DNA of 27,102 nucleotides, taken from IMG/VR virus record IMGVR_UViG_3300031676_000013, positions 1-27,102 of that record; one strand, 5' to 3'. Shown here piece by piece: positions 14,430 to 23,400 of this stretch; position 1 is the first letter of the stretch; each line of letters opens with the position of its first letter. The position numbers and the translations under genes were made by a program. Origin of the DNA: a virus. Below the pieces are notes generated by a model. That model worked only from the letters and a program-made list of their open reading frames with translations, made no database searches and had not been told where the DNA came from.

Positions 14430-15920
14430 TTATACCTTTAATACGGCTTCTACTAAGCCTTCTTCGTCTTCTTCTGGTTCCCATGATTCTAAGCTAATAC
14501 CTACTAAGAAATGGCCTTCTGGTCTAATCGTTTGACCAATGCCGTCCATGTCTGCATAAATTGCTTCGCCTTTATTTACAGGTCCTTTAACTCTTACTGG
14601 TACCCGTCCTTTAAGTGCAACTGCTTGACCTTCAATAGTACTGTTCATTAAGAACGCTGGTTGAGCACTAATTACACCAATTGGAATTTCTGTTGGTTCT
14701 ATTGGTCTAACTTCTGCGTCAATATCTTCGTCAAATTTAACTACTGAAACAATAGTTCCTGTTGGAAGTTCTTCTGCTGTTGTGTACTTTTCCGCTAAAT
14801 CCGCATATTCTGCTGATGTTGCTGTACCTGTAAATTTGTTTGCTACTAGGTTACCACTTGCATCTCTAACTGCTACTGTATTGTTAGTAGCCGCTGTATC
14901 TGCACTACGGTAGTTTGCACCAACTTGTAATTTCTGTGCATTTTCTGCTAACCCTTTAAAGTTAGTTGCATGGATATCTTTGAATACATTGCTTGTTGCG
15001 CCAATATCATATGTGTTATGTGATCCTGGTACAATTCCTGTATCTGTAACTGTTGCTACATGCTGTTCAACACCGCCTGAGGTATCAACTTTAAGTTTAA
15101 TTTTTGTTCCAACATCATTTTTAATAACTGCTTCATTGTCATTTTCAATAAAGATTTTTAAATCGCTGGAGTTACCAATTGAAATACCTGCATCTGCAAA
15201 ACTAACAAGTGATGTAAATGATCCTGAACCTGCTAACGCAAAATCAGTAGCAGTATATCCACCTAGTTTTAATGAGTTACTAGCTGTACCCCAAAAATAG
15301 TCTTGTGTACTTGTAACACCGCCTGCGGCATTCATAGTATTTCTTAGTGTTAGACCCTTTTTAACAACATCAAAGCCTGTAATAGCGTTTGACGGATCTG
15401 TATTATCAATAGTAAACGTTGCACCACTAATAATATAGATTGTTTCATCGTTAACAACGGCTTTGATAACTAATCTGTTTACATTAGTTGTATCTCTTAC
15501 ATTAGCTGAAACCATCTGTGTTACAGTTGTACCTGCACCTTGTGGGCCAATTAGTACATATCCTGATCCGCTGTATGCATATAGTTGTTCGTTTGTCGAA
15601 TCCCACCATAAATCGCCAGTAGCTAAACCAGCTGGTGCAGTTGCGGCAACTTCAGCGCCGCCTGTTGTTCTAAATTTGGATCCATCATAGAATTTTAGTT
15701 TATTAGCACCCGAATCGTACCAAACCTGTCCTGAAATGGCCTTCGGAGGCTGGTTAGCACCACTAAAGTTTTCTAGTAAGTGTAAAAAGTTCTCGTTTTG
15801 GATCTCACCGTAACCGGCGTAATTCTTACCTACTAATTTAATATCAGTAGTTTGATCGACGGTACCATCTTCAACAACTGTTAAAGTAGTTCCGTTATAT
15901 CTGTCAATAGTATATGCCAT
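14430..15920 (-). CDS. Tail fibre-like protein, paralogue 1 (no collar domain)
   Basis: This 496-residue protein shares an N-terminal module of about 150-190 residues with the two genes upstream: ENFLHLLENF, SGQVWYDSGANKLKFYDGS, TGDLWWDSTNEQLY and YSGSGYVLIGPQG. The middle is beta-rich with short repeats. From about residue 365 a C-terminal domain begins with FTGTATSAEYADLAEKY and continues TGTIVSVVKF, VPVRVKGPVNKGEAIYADMD and an acidic end. This resembles C-terminal domains of marine phage fibre proteins. No chaperone peptidase motif is apparent. A GATAAATA late-type box and AGAGG precede ATG 15920. The N-module presumably docks on the baseplate or on a partner fibre. Confidence 0.78.
   Translation of the reverse strand: MAYTIDRYNGTTLTVVEDGTVDQTTDIKLVGKNYAGYGEIQNENFLHLLENFSGANQPPKAISGQVWYDSGANKLKFYDGSKFRTTGGAEVAATAPAGLATGDLWWDSTNEQLYAYSGSGYVLIGPQGAGTTVTQMVSANVRDTTNVNRLVIKAVVNDETIYIISGATFTIDNTDPSNAITGFDVVKKGLTLRNTMNAAGGVTSTQDYFWGTASNSLKLGGYTATDFALAGSGSFTSLVSFADAGISIGNSSDLKIFIENDNEAVIKNDVGTKIKLKVDTSGGVEQHVATVTDTGIVPGSHNTYDIGATSNVFKDIHATNFKGLAENAQKLQVGANYRSADTAATNNTVAVRDASGNLVANKFTGTATSAEYADLAEKYTTAEELPTGTIVSVVKFDEDIDAEVRPIEPTEIPIGVISAQPAFLMNSTIEGQAVALKGRVPVRVKGPVNKGEAIYADMDGIGQTIRPEGHFLVGISLESWEPEEDEEGLVEAVLKV
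15765..15791. repeat. 27-bp direct repeat, copy 1
   Basis: This stretch is identical to 19630-19656 and encodes the LHLLENF part of the shared N-terminal module. The third paralogue (15950-17761) encodes a different version at the same place. Identity this long at synonymous sites suggests exchange between the two fibre genes or strong constraint on this segment. Confidence 0.85.
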
Positions 15921-15939
15921 TTCTTTTCCTCTATGTTAC

Positions 15940-15947
15940 TATTTATC
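15940..15947 (-). promoter_or_regulatory. Candidate T4-type late promoter box GATAAATA
   Basis: The box lies in the short gap between the 15950 stop codon and ATG 15920 of the 496-aa fibre gene, correctly oriented, with AGAGG following at 15928-15932. Such boxes occur by chance in AT-rich DNA, but the placement in one of the few gaps of the structural block favours a real site. Confidence 0.5.
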
Positions 15948-15949
15948 TT

Positions 15950-17761
15950 TTACCACAAGCCGCCGCTTGATCCAAGATCGTTATCAAATGTCCACGCACC
16001 TGCGGCTACTATAAAGCGTTTTAACCCACGTCCTACAGTAACGTTAACTACACCTGCCGCTGATGCAAACGCAACATCCTGTACCACACTCTGGTTTAAT
16101 ACACCATTAGCGTCTACAGCAATGTATGATATGTTTTTAGCCGCATCAACGTCAATACCAGTAACCGTAGCACCTGAAATAGTTGATGTTGCAACATACG
16201 CATATGTGCCTGTTTTCTTATTACTAGCAGGATATATGTCTTCAATAATTGTAGCAATATTCGTGTTAGTTAATCCTGTGACGTCTAAACTTAAAGTAAC
16301 CGGTTCTAGATTAATTTGATCGTCAACATAATACTTTGTAGCGGCATCCGTGTTAGTTGTTGGTTCCGCTAGTCCTGTAATTTTTTGGTTATTAGTAATT
16401 GTAATAGAACCAGTACTTTCTAACTGTAAAGGTGTGCTAGTTGAAATCTTCGCACCCTGAATGTTAGTTTGGTCTACATTAAGTTGATTTAGTGTACCAA
16501 TATCAGTAAGTCCAAGTGCTTGTGTTACACTTGATCCTAGTTCTGTTTTGTTTAATACATTAACACCTTCTGCTTTATACCACTTAGTTGCAACAACATC
16601 AATATTTTCACTTGATGTCCACGCTCCTGTAGCATTTTTCCAAAGCCATTCTTTATCAAGATCACTTGATTTAAGAATAACTCCACCGCTATCAACTCCG
16701 GCATTATTTAATAATGTACTATCACTAGTAATACCTAGTTCAATATTCTTATCTTCAACTCTTAAATCTTGTGTTTCAATAGCAACAGCTGGTGACGTCA
16801 AATATAAATTTCCGTCAACACGCATATCTCCACCAACATGTAGTGTATGCTGTGGTGCATCTTTAAATATACCTAAGAATGATTCTGATGTGTCAATAGT
16901 TACTGCATCAACAAAGCCTGTTGCTTTTCTAACTCTAATTTTGTAATCATGATTTGACAATTGGTTTTCGTTAACAACACTAGTTCCAACTACCTTTTGA
17001 ATATTATTTTGTGCTGTACCAATTGTAATTCCGCCGCTGTTAGCAACTGTTAGTGTTCCAATAGTAGTAGCGTTTGTATCTGCTGATAAAAACTGTGATG
17101 CACTCTTTGCAACTCCAGCCGCATCAACTAGTGCTGATGCACTATCAGCTGACCCTCTAAATACAAAGTCAGTGACAGTTGAAATAATATTAAAGCCTTT
17201 CTTAATACTAGCTAACCCTGTAATAGCATATGCCGCTGATGGCGTAAATTCGTTGTTTGAAAATATTCCAATTAGTGTTCCGGCAATTGAAAACCTTACA
17301 ACAGTTTTACTATTGTTTTGGTTATCTAAAATTGTTACAGTTTCAAAACCTGACTTGCCTTGATCACTTGTATAAACAGGGCCTGCTAGGTTAAATTGTG
17401 TTCCGTCATAAAAGTGTAATTGCTTTGTTGCATTATTAATCCAAAGATCACCTGCAACTACGCCAACACCTGGTTGTGAATTTTGTACAATAGGACCGCC
17501 ACTGGTTCTAAAGTTTGATCCGTCATAAACTTTTAATCTTGCTTCTTGTGAATCGTACCATAGCTGTCCTTTTAACGGAAGACTTGGTGCAGAAGTATTT
17601 GCAAAGTTTTCTAAAATCTTAATAAAGTTTTCGTTAATGCTTTCGCCGAATCCTGAATAGTTTTTACCAATTAATGAAATATCAGTAGTTGTAGTATCTA
17701 ATTTACCATCTACTAGATCTACAAGTAACGAGCCGTCTGTTTTATTTAATTTATAACTCAT
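15950..17761 (-). CDS. Tail fibre-like protein, paralogue 2 (no collar domain)
   Basis: This 603-residue protein carries the shared N-terminal module: SLIGKNYSGFGESINENFIK, LKGQLWYDSQEARLKVYDGS and AGDLWINNATKQLHFYDGTQ. The remainder is beta-rich and repetitive. Around residues 310-360 is HTLHVGGDMRVDGNLYLTSP, a pattern common in fibre shafts, followed by IETQDLRVEDKNIELG and TNTDAATKYYVDDQI. The last 120 residues have Thr/Val-rich strands ending FIVAAGAWTFDNDLGSSGGLW. Its ATG overlaps the stop of the collar protein gene as TAATG. Probably a fibre or baseplate-attached spike; the exact role is unknown. Confidence 0.78.
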   Translation of the reverse strand: MSYKLNKTDGSLLVDLVDGKLDTTTTDISLIGKNYSGFGESINENFIKILENFANTSAPSLPLKGQLWYDSQEARLKVYDGSNFRTSGGPIVQNSQPGVGVVAGDLWINNATKQLHFYDGTQFNLAGPVYTSDQGKSGFETVTILDNQNNSKTVVRFSIAGTLIGIFSNNEFTPSAAYAITGLASIKKGFNIISTVTDFVFRGSADSASALVDAAGVAKSASQFLSADTNATTIGTLTVANSGGITIGTAQNNIQKVVGTSVVNENQLSNHDYKIRVRKATGFVDAVTIDTSESFLGIFKDAPQHTLHVGGDMRVDGNLYLTSPAVAIETQDLRVEDKNIELGITSDSTLLNNAGVDSGGVILKSSDLDKEWLWKNATGAWTSSENIDVVATKWYKAEGVNVLNKTELGSSVTQALGLTDIGTLNQLNVDQTNIQGAKISTSTPLQLESTGSITITNNQKITGLAEPTTNTDAATKYYVDDQINLEPVTLSLDVTGLTNTNIATIIEDIYPASNKKTGTYAYVATSTISGATVTGIDVDAAKNISYIAVDANGVLNQSVVQDVAFASAAGVVNVTVGRGLKRFIVAAGAWTFDNDLGSSGGLW

Positions 17762-19791
17762 TATACTGCTCCCGTATTAGCACCAGCATATATGATAAAG
17801 TTCATCGACATATATGGGTTCATAATGTCTATTGGTTGTCCAATTGCACTATTTGTTAAGATGCCACCTGATGATGGATAAGCCTGGGCCGCTCCTGTTC
17901 CTGTTGGTGCATCATATTGTATACCTTGTGGATCGTTTGGTGTACCTGTAATATCTCTTGATATGTAGTACTGATCTCCACTTGGGCCACGTTGATCATG
18001 TTCGTGTTCTGGTAAGTTAGTAAGTCCAACGGATTGTGTTTGTTGTCCTTCAACATTACCTATTGTATCTGCCGCGGCACTTGTTACAACGTTAGCACTT
18101 TCGCCACCCATGTTATCTAGGCCTAGCATAAATCTACCACGTAAGTCTGGTAAAGCAAATTTACCTGCTGTTACAAGTGATTGTGCTTTATAGTTGTATA
18201 AGATTACATTAAACAAGTTTTGGTATTCAGCAATAGTAACTTCTCTACCATCACAAATTAACCAATCAGCTGGTAGAACGCCTGCGGCAAATGCCGTAAC
18301 CATTCCAACTGGAAGTTGCGGAATTGCTTTAAACAAGTTAGTTCTTGATATCTTATATACACCAGTATCACCAGTTACTCTGTTGAACATAATTTCATCA
18401 GTGGAGTTACTTAATGCTTGTTCTGTTTTATTTGCAATAAACGTGTTATCAATTGACGTAATAAAAGTTTTAACACTTTCGTCTTGTCCGTTAAATGTAA
18501 ACTCAGAAGCACTAACGTCACCTGTCATTCTAAATGTTGTTGCACTTGCTAACTTATCAGTAGATCCTGATCTACCACTAATTGATCCTGTAACGTTACC
18601 TGTAACATTACCTATAAAGTTTTGCGAAAATACATTTAAGAACTGTTCGTTTGCAGTACCAATATTTCGTGTTGTTGTAATGTTTGGAACAATGTTGCCT
18701 GTGGTTAATAACCCTGCAATGTTTGTGTCACTACCTACAAATAACTTCTTAGCAATACCAACACCACCTTTAATAATGGCGCTACCTGTATTAATTGTTG
18801 CAGAGTCTGTTGTACCGTTAACTAGTATTTGACTATTTGTTTGAATATTACCAATAACATCTAATGCTTCAACTGGTGCTAAATTGTTAATACCAATTTT
18901 ACTTGTTGAGTCAACACGCAATACTGTAGTAGTTGTGCCTTCATTGTTAACTCTAATATCAATGTTTGATCCACTTGTTTGGTGACCAATAATTCCTGCT
19001 TGTCCTTCAATGCCGATATTCAATGCACTATCTGCACCAACTGTAAGTCCTGAATTGTTTTTAATCTTTATTGGAACAAGACTGTTAGTTTCTTTATCAG
19101 CTCTTAAGAAGTTTGCCGCTGGAACATTTTCTGCTCCAACTACTAATGCTTCTGCTTTTTCTGCTGTGCCGCGATATTTTCCAACACCTGAACCAGTAAT
19201 ATCAAATGTACTTAAATTGTACCCTGGACTAATAGTTGTAAAACCTTGCAACGTAGTCTTTGGTGTAAATGCATCAGTGGCCATAATTGCTAAAGTTTTT
19301 GCTTTAACTTCAACAATTAGAACTGTGTATGTAATATTGTCTGTACCAATAATAGTATCAGGCTTAACTCCAGTTGAAAGACCATCACTAAATGTTGGTC
19401 CAACTAAGATCCAACCCGAACCTGTAAACAAGTATAATTGTTGGTTGTCAGTATCAACCCATAAGTCGCCAACTACTGATTGGTTTGCTTCTGGTTGTGT
19501 GGTTGCTTTTTTAAGTCCACTTGCACTAACCCAATTAGTTCCGTCATACAATTTTAGTTGATCAATGCCTGGTGTTGTATCATACCATAGCTGACCTTCT
19601 ACTGGATTTGTCGGTGCTGTGTTAAAAGCAAAGTTTTCTAGTAAGTGTAAAAAGTTTTCGGCAATAGCTGTACCGTAAGCAGTTGTATTTCTGCCTGGCA
19701 AATCTAACGATGTTTGTTGATTGACAGTATTGTCTTCTACAACAATGCTACCTTTTTGGGATAAGTCAGTATAGTTTACGGTATATGCCAT
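17761..19791 (-). CDS. Short-tail-fibre-like protein with C-terminal tail collar domain
   Basis: This 676-residue protein starts with the shared module (AIAENFLHLLENF, EGQLWYDTT, VGDLWVDTDNQQLYLFTGSG). The middle has fibre repeats such as NVTGNVTGSISGR. From about residue 490 it has LPVGMVTAFAAGVLPADWLI, CDGREV, KFALPDLRGRFMLG and LTNLPEHEHDQRG, the signature of the phage tail collar domain found at the end of T4 gp12-type fibres and many other fibre proteins. In gp12 the collar domain helps hold the trimer and metal-binding receptor tip. The HEHD motif could be metal-binding. It is the only one of the three paralogues with this tip, so it is the best candidate receptor-binding fibre. GAGG lies in the upstream stop region. 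Confidence 0.85.
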   Translation of the reverse strand: MAYTVNYTDLSQKGSIVVEDNTVNQQTSLDLPGRNTTAYGTAIAENFLHLLENFAFNTAPTNPVEGQLWYDTTPGIDQLKLYDGTNWVSASGLKKATTQPEANQSVVGDLWVDTDNQQLYLFTGSGWILVGPTFSDGLSTGVKPDTIIGTDNITYTVLIVEVKAKTLAIMATDAFTPKTTLQGFTTISPGYNLSTFDITGSGVGKYRGTAEKAEALVVGAENVPAANFLRADKETNSLVPIKIKNNSGLTVGADSALNIGIEGQAGIIGHQTSGSNIDIRVNNEGTTTTVLRVDSTSKIGINNLAPVEALDVIGNIQTNSQILVNGTTDSATINTGSAIIKGGVGIAKKLFVGSDTNIAGLLTTGNIVPNITTTRNIGTANEQFLNVFSQNFIGNVTGNVTGSISGRSGSTDKLASATTFRMTGDVSASEFTFNGQDESVKTFITSIDNTFIANKTEQALSNSTDEIMFNRVTGDTGVYKISRTNLFKAIPQLPVGMVTAFAAGVLPADWLICDGREVTIAEYQNLFNVILYNYKAQSLVTAGKFALPDLRGRFMLGLDNMGGESANVVTSAAADTIGNVEGQQTQSVGLTNLPEHEHDQRGPSGDQYYISRDITGTPNDPQGIQYDAPTGTGAAQAYPSSGGILTNSAIGQPIDIMNPYMSMNFIIYAGANTGAV
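19630..19656. repeat. 27-bp direct repeat, copy 2
   Basis: Identical to 15765-15791 and in the equivalent place of the collar protein gene, encoding the same LHLLENF segment. The two copies diverge immediately afterwards. Confidence 0.85.
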
Positions 19792-19794
19792 TTA

Positions 19795-20412
19795 TTAAAC
19801 CTCGTTAAAACCTGTTAAACTCTGTACTCTAACAGTATAATCAATTTGGATTAATCTGTTTAGTGATTTTTGTACAGGGTGGAAAATTACATGCGTTAGT
19901 AATCTGCCTGTGCCGCTACTTGCGTAACTTACAAGACCTAATTCGTCAAACACGTATAAGCTATCATTAGCTGTTGCATTGTCTAATGCATCTTGTCCAC
20001 TAGGCTCACCGTAATCAAGTAAACATGTTGCTACAATATCTGTGTAGTTTGTGCCACTTACGTGTCTAGTCTCTAATTTGTTTCTAGTAGGATCTACGTT
20101 ATTAACGTTATTATTGTCAATAACTTTAGCATATGTTTGGTTATACAAACTAGCATTAGTTCCAGTGGAGTTTGGTGACAAGTACGTAATGATGCCTGTT
20201 GGGTCAACATTTGTACCGCCGTTACCAAATGCCATTTGGTATACCATTCCTTGTCCTTGGTTAGATAGACTCTCCGCTAATGAGATACTCATGTTTTCGT
20301 AGTGAATAGCATTACGCTTGTCCACCAAGATTTCACCAGTCTCTGGATTGTGTATCTTGATGTGCCCTTGTAAAAGAACACCTTGTTTATCATTAAATTT
20401 ATCTGTCATCAT
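19795..20412 (-). CDS. Virion structural protein, baseplate/tail region (205 aa)
   Basis: This 205-residue protein begins MMTDKFNDKQGVLLQGHIKI and contains NPETGEILVDKRNAIHYENM, YQMAFGNGGTNVDPTGIITY and HVIFHPVQKSLNRLIQIDYT. It has the look of a small beta-rich virion protein found beside fibre genes in marine T4-like phages. Tandem ATGs at 20412 and 20409 both fit AGGA at 20418-20421, with spacing slightly better for the second, so the real N-terminus may be MTDKFND. An AATAAATA box is upstream. It lies between the giant protein and the collar fibre, so it may connect fibre to baseplate. Confidence 0.72.
   Translation of the reverse strand: MMTDKFNDKQGVLLQGHIKIHNPETGEILVDKRNAIHYENMSISLAESLSNQGQGMVYQMAFGNGGTNVDPTGIITYLSPNSTGTNASLYNQTYAKVIDNNNVNNVDPTRNKLETRHVSGTNYTDIVATCLLDYGEPSGQDALDNATANDSLYVFDELGLVSYASSGTGRLLTHVIFHPVQKSLNRLIQIDYTVRVQSLTGFNEV
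20405..20412 (-). other. Tandem start codons of the 205-aa gene
   Basis: The minus strand reads ATGATG here. AGGA ends five bases before the first ATG and eight bases before the second, so the start is ambiguous by one residue. Confidence 0.5.
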
Positions 20413-20428
20413 ATGTTTCCTACAAGTG

Positions 20429-20436
20429 TATTTATT
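20429..20436 (-). promoter_or_regulatory. Candidate T4-type late promoter box AATAAATA
   Basis: The box overlaps the TAA of the giant gene (20432-20434) and points at the 205-aa gene 17-20 bases further on. The leader would be only about ten bases, including AGGAAA. Position favours function, but chance occurrence cannot be excluded. Confidence 0.5.
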
Positions 20437-23400
20437 TAGGTAACGCCACCTCTGTGTTCCTTAAGAACCGTGCAATGTCATTTTCTTGCCTATGCAGTGG
20501 AATTCCAGTATCAGTCCAAGGTCTACCAATGCGTCTAACCACCACTATCTTGGTATTAATAAGTGGTGTTTCTGCTAATACGACAGTTGATGTGGTTCCA
20601 TCCACACTAAACTCAGCTGGTGATGTAATATCGCCTTCTGGGCTATCTAGATCAACTGTTGGATCGTATATATTTATTGCATTTTTGCGTAGGCGGCGTC
20701 CTGCAACAAATATTTCAAAATCATTAACTGATCCTGGAATAAAGTCTACTACAATGCTACTTGTAGAGCCGTCTGCGGTAAATGTTTCTGTAAGTGTTCT
20801 GTCCTGGTATGGTACAGTTTGCTTATTACTCTGATCTAATAGCTCAGTTCCTGCAATATGTACTGTTGGAATACCAGTTCCTAATGTACCTCTACGTAAT
20901 TGTCTAAGTACTCCACCTTCTTTTAGATAATATTCTATGCGTTCACCGTTAATAAACACAATTCCTGGAATACTACGCTCTTTATTTGGTTGTGGTAACG
21001 TATCTACGTTACTAACTTTAATGCTTGTGTCGTAATAGTTTAAGTTTTCTGCTAGGAAGTATCTATTTTCATCACCTAAACGCTTAAAGTGTGTTCTGTT
21101 TAATATATCTTTAAACTGACTGAATCCAAACTTAGGAAGCATTGTGTTATTACTAAAGTGAATAAGTTCTAGTTCATCACCAGCATCAATATCAATTGCA
21201 ATCTTAATAGTTACTTTATCTTCTAATAATGCATATTCAATATTAGGTGATAGCAAATCACCGTTTCTAGTTAGCCACACATAACTTGTATCAATAGCCG
21301 GAGTTCTTAACTTAATAAATCCGTTTGTTAATTGATGGTACTCTGAATACTCAGCAGTTCCTTGTGTTACTGAAGCTCTTGCAACAACATCAAAGTTTAT
21401 TCTTTCAATTTTTGCAACATCGTGATTACTAAATTGATAAACTGTGATTGACTCTCCATTCTGTGGAGCAGTTGTTAACTGTACTTGATTTGGTGTTTCA
21501 TTCCAGTAGCCACTAGCATCAAAAGTACCAAAGTCGTACTCGCCATCACCTAGTAAGTAAATATCTAAAATATCACCTGCAACTCCAACACCGTTGAATA
21601 GTTCAACGCTTGAATTGTATCTGTTCCACATATAGTGTGTTGACAATATTTGTGCTACACCGTTTAGGAATACTTTAATTTTTTCTGCTGGTATTTGTGC
21701 AAGTCCAACTTGCCAATCACGCAACTTATATTCTCTAACTGCTGAAACTGTATACTGTTGATTGTATCCTGGTTTAAGTATTTTGTTTCCTACTTTAACA
21801 ACTACACTATTTGCCAACGGACGTTGTGTAAACGGTGCGTTTGCTAAATTAAATGTCTGTAGTGATCCTGACCCCGTAAACGAATCTGTTGATACTTGGG
21901 AGAATGACTTAGCTGTACTATCGTAGATAACATACTGTAATAGTTTGCCTGGTAGCGGAGCAACTGATAGTCTAAGTAATACTTGCCCTGCTTTATCGTA
22001 TGATGCATCAGTTTCTGCCAATACAGCATCTATAGGTTCACCATCTTGTGTAATGAACAACGATAGTCCTTGTTTAAATTCTACTGGTGTAACAAATACT
22101 GATGTTGACCCGTCACCTGTAAACGTATCTGCATCAAGAATGTTTTCACCATTTGCTGACATTGTAATAATGTTAACGCTATTACCAATAGCAGGTGCAA
22201 CTGAAGCATCTAATGTTAAAGTATTATCTTGATAGTTAACAGTAAACTTAGAGTAATCTAAAATAGTTCCGTTAACCTTAACAAATATATCTTTATTACT
22301 TGCTGGTACTACTGTAAGAGCATATGTATAGTTTCCGTCAAACACATAATTGTAATTATTAATAATGCTTGACCCGTCATTAATTCTATCGTATACTTTA
22401 ATATTCACACTATCAAGAAGTTGTCCTGGAACTAGTTCCTCTGGACCTTTCGATGTTAATGGTGTTACAAATCCGTCACCGTCAATAACAATATCTTCTG
22501 CTTCAATACCTCTTGCTGTTTGGTAAGCCATGTTACCACCTTGTAGCATTGTATCGTATGCATCAGCATCTGGTAAGAAACTTCCGTCCGATGTTGATTT
22601 CCTAATAACAATTACATCATTAAGTTGTGTTGATATTTTATCGTTGTCAATAATAAATGTATCTGTTTCTCCATCACCTAGTAGTGATAACATTACTGCA
22701 TTTGGATTTCCTGGTACAGTAGATCCGTCATATTCTGGATCATCAATTCTGATGCCGTTTTTGTATACGTTATATGTTACGCCATTAGCTAATGGTGCTG
22801 ACAATGTTAATGCAATAGTTGATCCATCTAGTTGGAAAATTTCATCTTCGTATGTTGCATCATATGAATCCCAAGTAGTTGTATAGTAAGGCTCATTACT
22901 CCAACCTGTTCCTGTATTAAACGCAAAACTCTTAACTTGAACTCCGCCGTAATCAATACCATCCATAAGTTGCGACACATCGTTACCAAGCTGTCCTGTA
23001 GTTGGATTGTAGAATAAGTTAATTCTATCCTGTGCTTGTAACATTGAAACATCTTTCTTATAGCTAACAATAATAGATGCGTTGTTTGCTGGAGGTGTTT
23101 CAAAAATTATACGACCTTTGTATCTTGCATAAGACTTATCAGTATATTCTTTATTACTAACAGAATAGTTACCTTGAAGTTCTTCAATACCGTTAACACT
23201 AATAGTAATTTGATTAGTTCTAACATCCATTGGCCATTTAACATCAAATATAGTTAAACTATTGTTTCCTGTAAATGTTTGTGTTTCTGACAATGTAGTA
23301 ATTAAGAATGTTCCAGTTACTCTATCAAACTTGCTACGTAAATGTAAACTTCTAACTTTACTGTTACCTAGTTGTGCAGATATTTTAGCAGTCCTACTAG

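Noticed and set aside
18194-18832. Long plus-strand open frame (212 codons) opposite the collar fibre gene
   Set aside because: It is antisense to a clear structural gene, has no ribosome site and a composition expected of a shadow of Thr/Val/Asn-rich codons. The same holds for 19010-19561 and similar frames.
14950-19500. Repetitive fibre gene sequence as a possible tandem-repeat or CRISPR array
   Set aside because: The similarity follows coding-frame protein repeats; there are no regularly spaced identical repeats with unique spacers.
20671-20678. AATAAATA box on the minus strand inside the giant gene
   Set aside because: It lies in the middle of coding sequence with no gene start near it; AT-rich DNA gives many such matches by chance.
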